A stretch of 36,108 bases of DNA from an uncultured Clostridium sp. (lineage in GTDB: Bacteria; Bacillota; Clostridia; Lachnospirales; Lachnospiraceae): positions 1 to 36,108 of the forward strand of contig UQFC01000019.1 in assembly GCA_900540335.1 (NCBI GenBank). Direction: 5' to 3'. Every line of letters starts with the position of its first letter. Position 1 is the stretch's first letter. The notes under the pieces are model-generated. The model was not told the origin of the DNA. It ran no database searches and saw nothing but the letters and a program-made list of their open reading frames with translations. The translations under genes were made by a program, and so were the position numbers. Below, in pieces: positions 7,668 through 14,303 of this stretch.

Positions 7668-8042
7668 ATGGCAAAGTTAACCACTGCAGAGTTTATCGAA
7701 GCTATCAAAGAGTTATCCGTATTAGAGCTGAACGAGCTGGTAAAGGCTTGTGAGGAAGAGTTTGGCGTATCCGCAGCAGCAGGCGTTGTTGTAGCAGCAG
7801 CAGGCCCGGCAGCTGAGGCAGCTGAAGAGAAGACCGAGTTCGACGTAGAGCTGACCGAGGTTGGCCCGAACAAGGTTAAAGTTATCAAGGTTGTTCGTGA
7901 AGCTACCGGTCTGGGCCTGAAAGAGGCTAAGGACGTAGTTGACGGCGCTCCGAAGATCCTGAAAGAGGCTGCTTCTAAGGAAGAGGCTGAGGGCATCAAG
8001 GCTAAACTTGAGGCTGAGGGAGCAAAGGTTACCCTGAAGTAA
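7668..8042 (+). CDS. rplL: 50S ribosomal protein L7/L12
   Basis: A 124-residue acidic stalk protein. ATG 7668 is chosen over 7653 because TGGAGGA lies before it and the protein then begins AKLTTAEFIEAIKELSVLEL as in the family. An Ala-rich hinge (residues about 37-52) links the N-terminal dimer domain to the C-terminal factor-binding domain with VKVIKVVREATGLGLKEAKDVVDGAPK. A strong terminator follows. In most bacteria rpoB comes next; here it does not. Confidence 0.97.
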   Translation: MAKLTTAEFIEAIKELSVLELNELVKACEEEFGVSAAAGVVVAAAGPAAEAAEEKTEFDVELTEVGPNKVKVIKVVREATGLGLKEAKDVVDGAPKILKEAASKEEAEGIKAKLEAEGAKVTLK

Positions 8043-8063
8043 TTCACTTCGTCAGAAGATTGG

Positions 8064-8096
8064 CGCTGCGGAAAACTTGTTTTCCGCAGCGTTTTT
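8064..8096 (+). terminator. Terminator of rplJ-rplL
   Basis: A perfect 12-bp stem CGCTGCGGAAAA/TTTTCCGCAGCG (8064-8075 with 8080-8091), loop CTTG, then five T residues. Confidence 0.93.
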
Positions 8097-8130
8097 GTTT
8101 CATAGGAAATTATGTTTTATGAAACAAAAA
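8092..8130. repeat. Inverted repeat of a dispersed family (TAGGAAAT palindrome), copy 1
   Basis: TTTTTGTTTCATA at 8092-8104 and its exact reverse complement at 8118-8130 flank GGAAATTATGTTT. A related, more degenerate structure occurs at 8828-8866, and the TTCGTAGGAAATT core recurs near 28009-28022. Function unknown; it overlaps the terminator T-run and may act as a transcript end for the other strand. Confidence 0.6.
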
Positions 8131-8148
8131 GACTCCGCCATGGTCACG

Positions 8149-8198
8149 GGGCGGTAGAGAATTCTGCCGCAGAAGCGACCTGCCGCAGGCGGAGAAGC
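8149..8198. repeat. Dispersed GC-rich repeat, copy A
   Basis: About 50 bases, GGGCGG(T/A)AGAGAATTCTG followed by GTAGAAG-like and CCGCAGGC segments, which align with 11012-11062. The gene-free stretch from 8131 to 8288 otherwise shows nothing I recognise. It may be a small non-autonomous mobile or REP-like element. Confidence 0.55.
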
Positions 8199-8288
8199 GC
8201 GCTTGCGAGCTTCTGTTTTATATCCTGAAATCTGTCTGCAGGAAGTACGCATAACCGTGAAAGTCAGGACAAAATTGACAGAATTTAC

Positions 8289-8317
8289 TTGACAGATTGC
8301 CACTCAGGTGCTAAACT
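8289..8317 (+). promoter_or_regulatory. Promoter upstream of the cold-shock gene
   Basis: TTGACA at 8289-8294 and TAAACT at 8312-8317 with a 17-base spacer. A second candidate, TTGATT at 8406-8411 with TAATTA at 8429-8434, lies after the hairpin and could give a hairpin-free transcript. Confidence 0.6.
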
Positions 8318-8346
8318 TACGGTGTATTTTGATATGAGCTTTTGAT

Positions 8347-8407
8347 TCACATATTTTTGTAAGTCATGAAGAGCATTTCATGATTTACAAAAATATGTGA
8401 TTTTTTT
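8347..8407 (+). promoter_or_regulatory. Long stem-loop with T-tract in the csp leader (possible attenuator)
   Basis: Bases 8347-8370 pair with 8377-8400 over 24 positions with one G-T wobble and a six-base loop, and seven T residues follow at 8401-8407. This looks like a terminator placed between the first promoter and the gene. It could be an attenuator, or a terminator for whatever starts at 8289 while csp uses the second promoter. Confidence 0.6.
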
Positions 8408-8463
8408 GATTCAGAGAAAATACAAAAATAATTAAATCTATTTTATAAAGGGAGGTACCACTC

Positions 8464-8670
8464 ATGAATAACGGTACAGTTAAATGGTTCAACGCTACTA
8501 AAGGTTATGGTTTCATCACCAACGATGCAACTGGCGAGGAAGTATTCGTACACTTCTCCGGTATCGTAGCTGATGGCTACAAGACTCTGGAAGATGGTCA
8601 GAAGGTTACTTTTGACACCACCGAGGGCAACCGCGGTATCCAGGCTGTTAACGTTCACGTTGTAGCTTAA
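8464..8670 (+). CDS. Cold-shock protein (CspA family)
   Basis: A 68-residue single cold-shock domain. RNP1 is KGYGFI and RNP2 is VFVHF, with GTVKWFNATKG at the N-terminus. It binds single-stranded RNA and DNA as a chaperone. Ribosome site GGGAGG is at 8450-8455. The gene is monocistronic: a leader of about 140 bases with a long hairpin precedes it and a terminator follows. Codon choice is like that of the adjacent ribosomal genes, consistent with high expression. Confidence 0.95.
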   Translation: MNNGTVKWFNATKGYGFITNDATGEEVFVHFSGIVADGYKTLEDGQKVTFDTTEGNRGIQAVNVHVVA

Positions 8671-8745
8671 TGAAGCGCTGACAGACCCCTTGTTTTGATA
8701 CAGAATGGCTGCTTTTGCAGGCAGTCTGCTTAATAAGACATGGAC

Positions 8746-8777
8746 AGAAGATCGTCATATATGGCGATCTTCTTTTT
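8746..8777 (+). terminator. Terminator of the cold-shock gene
   Basis: A 12-bp stem AGAAGATCGTCA/TGGCGATCTTCT with one G-T pair, loop TATA, and a run of five T residues at 8773-8777. Confidence 0.88.
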
Positions 8778-8827
8778 GTGAAACAAAAATTCCGGACTTC
8801 TGCGGGGGCTTTCGTCGAGGAAGCCTG

Positions 8828-8866
8828 TTTTTGTTTCGTAGGAAATTACGTCCTGTGAAGCGAAAA
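8828..8866. repeat. Inverted repeat of the TAGGAAAT family, copy 2
   Basis: TTTTTGTTTCGTAGGA at 8828-8843 faces TCCTGTGAAGCGAAAA at 8851-8866, a 16-base inverted repeat with four transitions. It resembles the repeat at 8092-8130. A short frame over this region (8705-8947) has no recognisable protein and is not called. Confidence 0.5.
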
Positions 8867-8897
8867 CGCTCCGCGAGCTCCTTTTTTACTAAAAATA

Positions 8898-8913
8898 TTG
8901 TAAACGCTTACAA
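8898..8913. promoter_or_regulatory. Upstream LacI-type / cre operator of uxaB
   Basis: TTGTAAACGCTTACAA is a perfect 16-base palindrome with the central CG typical of LacI/GalR-family and CcpA (cre) sites. It ends 17 bases before the -35 box. Confidence 0.75.
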
Positions 8914-8930
8914 AAATATTGGAAAACCTA

Positions 8931-8959
8931 TTGCATTTAGAGAGTAAATGGTGTATGAT
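8931..8959 (+). promoter_or_regulatory. Promoter of uxaB
   Basis: TTGCAT at 8931-8936 and TATGAT at 8954-8959 with a 17-base spacer, flanked by two LacI-type palindromes. The mRNA leader would be about 190 bases long. Confidence 0.8.
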
Positions 8960-8998
8960 AAAGCCATGAAACAAACGCAAACTTGTCTTTCTAGATTT

Positions 8999-9014
8999 TT
9001 GTAAGCACTTACAA
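8999..9014. promoter_or_regulatory. Downstream LacI-type operator of uxaB
   Basis: TTGTAAGCACTTACAA is a 16-base palindrome, apart from its central base pair, that shares TTGTAA...TTACAA with the upstream site. It lies about 35 bases after the expected transcription start, so a bound repressor would act as a roadblock or close a loop. Confidence 0.7.
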
Positions 9015-9154
9015 AATAAAATCATTCTGAATGATTCCATCCGGGTTTTCTTTCCTTTCGGAATCAGGCTGGACAGAGGAGCAGAAAGCCGGGACTGCGG
9101 CGAACAAGACGAGTAAATCAATGATAACAAATTATAAGTTGGAGGTTTCAGACG

Positions 9155-10489
9155 ATGAGCAAGAAAGAAACAGTAATTCAGTTTGGTGAAGGCGGTTTCC
9201 TGCGTGGATTTGTAGATTATTTCTTCCAGAAGTTAAAAGAGAAGGATCTGTTTGACGGTTCTGTAGTGATTGTACAGCCGATTGAAAAAGGTATGTGCGA
9301 GATGTTAGAGAAGCAGGGCTGCGAATACAATCTGTTTTTAAGAGGTATCAATGAGGGTAAGGTTGTAGATGAGCACACTCACATTGATGTGATTTCCAGA
9401 TGTGTGAATCCATACAGTGACAATGCTGCCTACATGGCACTGGCTGAGAACCCGGATTTCCGCTTTATCGTTTCCAACACTACTGAGGCAGGTATCTGCT
9501 TTGAAGGCGATAACAAGTTTGAGGATGCTCCGGCTCATTCTTTCCCGGGCAAGCTGACTCAGCTGCTTTACAAGAGATTCCAGCTGGGACTGCCGGGCTT
9601 CATTATTCTTTCCTGCGAGCTGATTGACCACAACGGCGAGGAGCTGCTGAAGTGCTGCGAGCAGTACGCAGATCTGTGGAACCTGGGAGATGATTTTAAG
9701 GCATGGCTGAAGAATGAAAATGATTTCTGCTCTACACTGGTAGACCGTATTGTAACCGGATTTCCGAGAGACGAGCATGCAGCTCTGTGTGAGCGTATCG
9801 GTGAGCAGGACAATATGATGGATACTGCAGAGATCTTCCATCTGTGGGTAATCCAGGGTGATCATGAGGACGAGCTGCCTCTGCAGAAGGCAGGCTTCAA
9901 TGTTGTATGGACAGACAATGTAGATCCCTACAAGAAGAGAAAAGTACGTATTCTGAACGGCGCTCATACTTCTATGGTGCTGGGTGCGCGTCTGTACGGT
10001 CTGGAGACTGTTGGTGAGTGCCTGAAGGATGAGAAAGTATCTGCTCTTCTGAAGAAGTGCATCTTCGATGAGATTATCCCCACCATCGGAGATACTGAGG
10101 ACAACCGGGCATTTGGCGCAGCTGTTCTGGAGCGTTTCTCCAACCCGTTTATTAAGCACCTGCTTCTGTCCATTGCCCTGAACTCTGTTTCCAAGTTTAA
10201 AGCAAGAGTACTGCCCACCATTCTGGAGTACAAAGAGGCAAATGGTACTTATCCGCAGGGTCTGACCTTCTCCTTGGCTGCTCTGATCGCATTCTACCGT
10301 ACAGAGGAAGCTAATGACGGAGAGGATATTATGGCATTTATGAAGGATGCATCTGTTGCTGATATTCTGGCTAAGACTGAGTACTGGGGGCAGGATCTGA
10401 GCGATATGCTTCCGGTTGTTGAGAAGTGGTACAACATGATTCAGACTGAGGGCATGGGCAAGGCATACGATGCTGTTCTGGCTGAATAA
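9155..10489 (+). CDS. uxaB: Tagaturonate reductase (altronate oxidoreductase)
   Basis: A 444-residue member of the mannitol dehydrogenase superfamily. The N-terminal nucleotide-binding start is VIQFGEGGFLRGFVDYF; SNTTEAGI and the signature VRILNGAHTSMV (residues about 264-275) with catalytic-type Asn and His place it with UxaB rather than mannitol or fructuronate enzymes. It converts D-tagaturonate and NADH to D-altronate in galacturonate catabolism. TTGGAGG gives the ribosome site. It stands alone: no uxaA or uxaC is adjacent. Two palindromic operators around its promoter suggest carbon-source control by a LacI-family protein or CcpA. Confidence 0.88.
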   Translation: MSKKETVIQFGEGGFLRGFVDYFFQKLKEKDLFDGSVVIVQPIEKGMCEMLEKQGCEYNLFLRGINEGKVVDEHTHIDVISRCVNPYSDNAAYMALAENPDFRFIVSNTTEAGICFEGDNKFEDAPAHSFPGKLTQLLYKRFQLGLPGFIILSCELIDHNGEELLKCCEQYADLWNLGDDFKAWLKNENDFCSTLVDRIVTGFPRDEHAALCERIGEQDNMMDTAEIFHLWVIQGDHEDELPLQKAGFNVVWTDNVDPYKKRKVRILNGAHTSMVLGARLYGLETVGECLKDEKVSALLKKCIFDEIIPTIGDTEDNRAFGAAVLERFSNPFIKHLLLSIALNSVSKFKARVLPTILEYKEANGTYPQGLTFSLAALIAFYRTEEANDGEDIMAFMKDASVADILAKTEYWGQDLSDMLPVVEKWYNMIQTEGMGKAYDAVLAE

Positions 10490-10578
10490 TAACAGTTTAG
10501 TCATGCAGCTTCTGGCATGTTTATAGCAGGCAGGAAGATATCTGGCGAACAATAGAATACAGTTAGAAAGATAATAGG

Positions 10579-10619
10579 AAGAGGCACGGTTATGTAAAGA
10601 AAAAAACGCGCCTCTTTTT
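10579..10619 (+). terminator. Terminator of uxaB
   Basis: AAGAGGCACG at 10579-10588 pairs with CGCGCCTCTT at 10607-10616 with one mismatch, followed by a T-run to 10619. The loop is 18 bases and A-rich. Confidence 0.7.
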
Positions 10620-10630
10620 GGTATGGGAAA

Positions 10631-10987
10631 ATTTTGCATTATGGAAGAAAAGAGGAGTATTCTGCACAACTCTGGGGCGAGATTTTGCATTTGTAGAGAA
10701 ATCGGGCGATTTCTGCACAAAAGCAGGCCGAGATTTTGCATTTATAGAGAAACCGGGCGCATTCTGCACAAAAGCAGGATAAGATTTTGCATTTATAGAG
10801 AAACCGAGCGATTCCTGCACAAAATCGAGATAAGATTTTGCATTTACAACCAAAAAAAGTAAATCCTGCACAATCCGGGGCTGAGATTTTGCATTTATAG
10901 AGAAACCGAGCGATTCCTGCACAAAATCGAGATGGGATTTTGCATTTACAGCAGAACAGGAGATTTCTGCTTAAAACGCGACGGAAC
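10631..10987. repeat. Tandem array of seven 51-bp units
   Basis: ATTTTGCATT recurs at 10631, 10682, 10733, 10784, 10835, 10886 and 10937, exactly 51 bases apart each time. Each unit also has a CTGCACAA-like block about 33 bases in (CTGCTTAA in the last), with a variable 3' segment. Units 4 and 6 are almost identical; units 1, 5 and 7 diverge most. In unit 2, AGAAATC/GATTTCT around GGGC plus outer TTTTG/CAAAA can fold as a stem-loop. Because 51 is a multiple of three, several frames stay open and give 17-residue repeat peptides; none has a ribosome site or recognised domain, so I do not call a gene. Confidence 0.9.
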
Positions 10988-11011
10988 ATGCCTTGTGCGA
11001 AGATTGCCATG

Positions 11012-11062
11012 CGGCGGAAGAGAATTCTGTCGTAGAAGTGCTCCGCCGCAGGCAGGGAAGCA
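11012..11062. repeat. Dispersed GC-rich repeat, copy B
   Basis: GGCGGAAGAGAATTCTG onward aligns over about 50 bases with 8149-8198. GCGGCGGA at 11011-11018 pairs with TCCGCCGC at 11042-11049. It directly follows the 51-bp array and precedes the convergent oxidoreductase stop, so it might also help end transcripts. Confidence 0.55.
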
Positions 11063-11080
11063 GGCCGGTGAACCTTTTTC

Positions 11081-12061
11081 TCAGACTTCGTAAGTAAATT
11101 TCATATCCCAGGACTGGCGGATATCATCCATCAGCTGAAGGACGGCAAGACTGTCTTCCGGTGAAAAACGATCGCTGGCGGACATGCCGGCTTTTACGCA
11201 GCGGGATGTTTCCCGGATCTGATACTCAAATCCGTTGATCTCAAAGGGCATGGAAAATTCCTGTGATTCCCCGTCGGAGGTCTGTATGGTCATGGTCTGG
11301 GCCTGCTGGTAATCCTTCAGACGGACAGAACCTTTTGTTCCGAAAATAACGGCTTCCCGTCCGGTTTCCATGCCGATGGTCTGAAGCGCGTGTCCGGTCC
11401 GTCCTCCCGGATAGGAAAGCTGAAGGACACTGAAGTCATCGGTTCCATACTCATTGATATGAACCTGGGAAGTGAAAGACTCCGGAGCTGCGCCCATGAT
11501 CATGTGGAGAAAGCCCAGGTTGTAGATTCCGATATCCAGAAGGGCGCCGCCTCCCAGGCTGGAATCAAATTTCCGGTCTTTTCTGGCGCCTGATGCAACA
11601 AATCCAAATTCACAGCGGGCATGGCGGACGTCTCCGATGATTCCCTGAGCCAGCAGCTCCCGCAGCTTGTCATACAGGGGAAGGAAACGAATCCAGAAGG
11701 CCTCCATAATAAAAAGTCCCTTTTCTTCTGCCAGACGGTAAAGCTCCCGCGCTTCTGCCGCGTTGGTGGTAAATGGTTTTTCACATAAAACATGCTTTCC
11801 GGCATTCAGGCACATCAGACAGTTTTCGTAGTGCATGTGATTGGGCGTGGAAATATAGACGGCCTCCACCTCCGGATCCTGTGCCAGCTCCTCATAAGAG
11901 CCATAGGCTCCGGGAATGCCGTAGGCTTCTGCAAAAGCTCTGGCAGACTCCGGTGTGCGGGAACCGACTGCAGTGAGAACCGCTTCTGATGGATCCATCT
12001 GACAGACAGTTGCTGCAAATTTTTTGGCTATGGTTCCGGTAGCCAGAATTCCCCATTTCAT
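11081..12061 (-). CDS. Gfo/Idh/MocA family NAD(P)-dependent oxidoreductase
   Basis: A 326-residue protein. The N-terminal Rossmann fold shows WGILATGTIAKKFA and the family motif CEKPFTTN (residues about 93-100). The C-terminal part has GGGALLDIGIYNLGFLHMIMG, as in dihydrodiol dehydrogenase-like members. The family oxidises or reduces sugars, inositols and related compounds; the substrate cannot be told. GGAGGAATTC precedes ATG 12061. It is monocistronic and convergent with the uxaB/repeat region. No neighbour indicates its pathway. Confidence 0.85.
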   Translation of the reverse strand: MKWGILATGTIAKKFAATVCQMDPSEAVLTAVGSRTPESARAFAEAYGIPGAYGSYEELAQDPEVEAVYISTPNHMHYENCLMCLNAGKHVLCEKPFTTNAAEARELYRLAEEKGLFIMEAFWIRFLPLYDKLRELLAQGIIGDVRHARCEFGFVASGARKDRKFDSSLGGGALLDIGIYNLGFLHMIMGAAPESFTSQVHINEYGTDDFSVLQLSYPGGRTGHALQTIGMETGREAVIFGTKGSVRLKDYQQAQTMTIQTSDGESQEFSMPFEINGFEYQIRETSRCVKAGMSASDRFSPEDSLAVLQLMDDIRQSWDMKFTYEV

Positions 12062-12438
12062 TAAGAATTCCTCCTTTTCTTTTATCTGCCGTATAAGGGC
12101 AGAGTCAGGTTTATTTTTGAAATTGATTCTATTTTAATGGAGAAATGAGAAAAGATCTACCGGAATTTAACTGAAATTTAACGAAATGATTACATACATG
12201 CGGTTTCGCAAAAAAAGAAAAAAAGCTATGGTATAGAAAGTGAAAAGAGAAGAGATTATTGGCTGCGGAATAAGCTCGAAAAACAGTAGTGTCAGAGATA
12301 AAAAAGATTGTATGAAAAAAAGAACAATCTTTAAGGCCGAGAAAAAAGGGGGATTTTATAGACAAAGAAAAGGCAGACAATAAATTTTTTTCTTGAGAAA
12401 ATGTAGAAAAACTACAAATAAAGATAAGGGGGTACCTT
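12062..12438. other. Divergent intergenic region, 377 bp, no gene seen
   Basis: AT-rich DNA between the oxidoreductase and the RpiR pseudogene. Apart from the palindrome at 12402-12416 and a weak TTGAGA at 12393-12398 that could be the rpiR -35 box, I see no feature. Short frames here have no recognisable product. Confidence 0.5.
12402..12416. promoter_or_regulatory. Palindrome before rpiR, possible operator
   Basis: TGTAGAAAAACTACA has 5-base arms around AAAAA and lies 22 bases before the TTG start. The identical 15 bases recur at 13306-13320 at the other end of the gene. It may be the RpiR operator; no experimental site for this subfamily is known to me. Confidence 0.45.
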
Positions 12439-13285
12439 TTGAAGAAACCGTATGAATTTGAGATAAAAGCGCGCTATGCCGGACTGCGGGTGTCAGAACG
12501 GAAGGTTGCAGATACATATCTTTCCTGGGATAAGGATTTCGAGGAGCTGTCACTGGCAGCGCTGGCAGAGGAAGCCAAGGTCAGTCAGCCTTCGGTTATG
12601 CGTTTTGTAAAGGCCATGGGCTTTGATGGTTTTAAGGAATTTAAATATGCAATATTAAAAGCCAGAGGCGAGCAGGAGGCGATTGGGGAAGATGAAAAAA
12701 ATTCTGCAGGGTTTCCTCCGCCTCTGGTGTATGGCTACGCTATCTCAGAGGGAGACAGTCTGGAAGAAATGCCAGGAAGAATCATTTCTCAGGCCGTTTC
12801 CTGTCTGGGGGATACGTTAAAGCAGATTTCTTCGGAAAAAATTCAGAAGGCGGCAGAAATGATCTGATTTGGTGACAAAGCTTTTGTATCTGGGTTTTAA
12901 TTGTATGATGTATTCTGATATTTATTTACAGGAAATCAGTGCTTCGAATTTGCAAGAAGGGGATTTAGCTATTGGAATTTCTCATTCCGGTTCGTCAAAA
13001 AGTACCGTGGATGCAATCCGGCAGGCCAGAAAATCAGGCGCTTCTGTTTTATGCCTGACCAATCAGGAAAATGCATTGATTGGGAAATGGGCAGATCTTC
13101 TTTTGTGTACGGAAAATCGCCAGATGCTTTATGGAAATGCTATTTTTTCCAGAATATCAGAAATTGCCGTAGTAGATATGATTTATGTTGGAGTGATTCT
13201 GAGCGATTATAAAAAATATACGGAACGGCTGGATCGGAGCAGCCGGATTGTTCGAAAGCATGGATATGAGAAGACAAAAAAGTAA
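12439..13285 (+). pseudogene. RpiR-family regulator, broken by internal deletion and frameshift
   Basis: The first part (TTG 12439 to TGA 12867, 142 aa) is an RpiR helix-turn-helix domain with LSLAALAEEAKVSQPSVMRFVKAMGFDGFKEFK. The second part, in another frame to 13285, is the body of a SIS sugar-phosphate domain with DLAIGISHSGSSKSTVDAIRQA. At the junction (about 12862-12869) the text passes from AAEMI directly to DLVTKLLYLG; in intact relatives some 18-20 residues including the first glycine-rich SIS loop lie between. A deletion that is not a multiple of three fits best. The regulator would have sensed a phosphorylated ligand for the phosphonate genes downstream. The HTH fragment might still be made, with AAGGGGG as ribosome site. 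Confidence 0.85.
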
Positions 13286-13299
13286 AGATAAAGTACCAG

Positions 13300-13336
13300 A
13301 GAATCTGTAGAAAAACTACAGGTTCTTTTCTTTTTA
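13300..13336 (+). terminator. Terminator after the RpiR pseudogene
   Basis: AGAATCTGTAG/CTACAGGTTCT (13300-13310 with 13316-13326, one G-T pair) around AAAAA, followed by TTTCTTTTT. It contains the 15-base palindrome also found upstream of the gene, so it might double as an operator. Confidence 0.7.
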
Positions 13337-13385
13337 TTCGATGCCGGATTTACGGTGGCTTTACAAAAGGCTTACCTGGATTTTG

Positions 13386-13415
13386 TTGAAGATTTCAGAG
13401 GATTTGTGATTTAAT
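13386..13415 (+). promoter_or_regulatory. Possible promoter of the phosphonate operon
   Basis: TTGAAG at 13386-13391 and TTTAAT at 13410-13415 with an 18-base spacer, about 100 bases before the ATPase gene and downstream of the terminator. The match is moderate. Confidence 0.4.
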
Positions 13416-13516
13416 ATGGGTGTTTGAACGGAAAAGAAGCAGGTTAAGAAACAAATTGGAGAGAGAAAAGTACAGAAACCAGGAAGCGAAACATTGCTTG
13501 GAAAGGAGCAGAAAAC

Positions 13517-14293
13517 ATGTTGGAGCTGAAACATATAAAAAAATCTTACGACGGCGTGACCATTTTAAACGATGTCAATCTGGAGATTGAGAGAGGAGAA
13601 ATCGTATCTATTTTAGGTCCCTCCGGCTGTGGAAAAACAACACTTTTAAATTTGATTCTGGGGATGACAGATGCAGACAGCGGAAGCATTCTTCTGGAGG
13701 GAGAGGACATTACCAGGGTCCCTATGGAGAAGAGAGGATTTAATATTGTATTTCAGGATTATGCTCTTTTTCCAAATCTGAATGTCTATCAGAATATTAC
13801 CTATGGGCTGAGAAATAAACCGGGGATTTCCAGCAAACAGGAGGTTGAGGAGTTCGTTGACTTGCTGGGGCTGAGAGAGAATCTGGAGAAGAAAATTGAC
13901 CAGCTTTCCGGCGGACAGAAGCAGCGGACAGCGCTGGCAAGAACAATGGTTATGAAGCCGAAAATTCTTTTGCTGTATGAACCCTTAAGCGCTTTGGATG
14001 GTGTAATCAAAGAATCCATCAAAGCGAAAATTAAAGAGATTGCCCGGGAATTTCAGCTGACTACCATTATTGTAACCCATGATCCGGAAGAGGCTCTGAC
14101 CTTATCAGATAAGGTTTTGATTGTAAACCGCGGCGGCATTGCCCAGTTTGGAAGGCCGGAGGAAATCATAGAACATCCGGCAGATTCTTTTGTGAAAGAA
14201 TTCATTCTGAATCAGCTGGAAATTAAGAAAAATAATATTTTTACCCTGTTTCGCCAGGAGCAAAATCCAGCATTCATGATGCAGGCAGTTTGA
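13517..14293 (+). CDS. ABC transporter ATPase of a 2-aminoethylphosphonate-type importer, Walker B altered
   Basis: A 258-residue ATPase with Walker A GPSGCGKTT (34-42), Q-loop VFQDYALFPN, signature LSGGQKQR (130-137), D-loop SALD and switch His in IVTHDPEEA. At the Walker B motif the sequence is ILLLYEPLSALD: residue 154 is Tyr (TAT at 13976-13978) where the family has Asp (GAT would be one base away). This Asp coordinates Mg-ATP, so hydrolysis should be impaired. The gene heads an operon with permease, binding protein, phnW and phnX, which identifies the likely substrate. GAAAGGAG is the ribosome site. The frame is intact but the enzyme is probably defective. Confidence 0.85.
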   Translation: MLELKHIKKSYDGVTILNDVNLEIERGEIVSILGPSGCGKTTLLNLILGMTDADSGSILLEGEDITRVPMEKRGFNIVFQDYALFPNLNVYQNITYGLRNKPGISSKQEVEEFVDLLGLRENLEKKIDQLSGGQKQRTALARTMVMKPKILLLYEPLSALDGVIKESIKAKIKEIAREFQLTTIIVTHDPEEALTLSDKVLIVNRGGIAQFGRPEEIIEHPADSFVKEFILNQLEIKKNNIFTLFRQEQNPAFMMQAV

Positions 14294-14303
14294 GAGGGAT
14301 ACC

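Noticed and set aside
8705..8947. 80-codon frame after the cold-shock gene
   Set aside because: It runs through the csp terminator and an inverted repeat and has no recognisable product.
9338..10741. 467-codon minus-strand frame opposite uxaB
   Set aside because: It is the antisense of a clearly conserved gene and extends into the repeat array; the length comes from codon bias of uxaB.
10631..10987. CRISPR array
   Set aside because: The period of 51 leaves no room for normal repeats and unique spacers, the variable parts are related to each other, and no cas genes are nearby.
10590..11010. Open frames with 17-residue repeats on both strands over the 51-bp array
   Set aside because: The frames stay open because the period is a multiple of three; no ribosome site, no known domain, and competing frames on both strands look equally repetitive.
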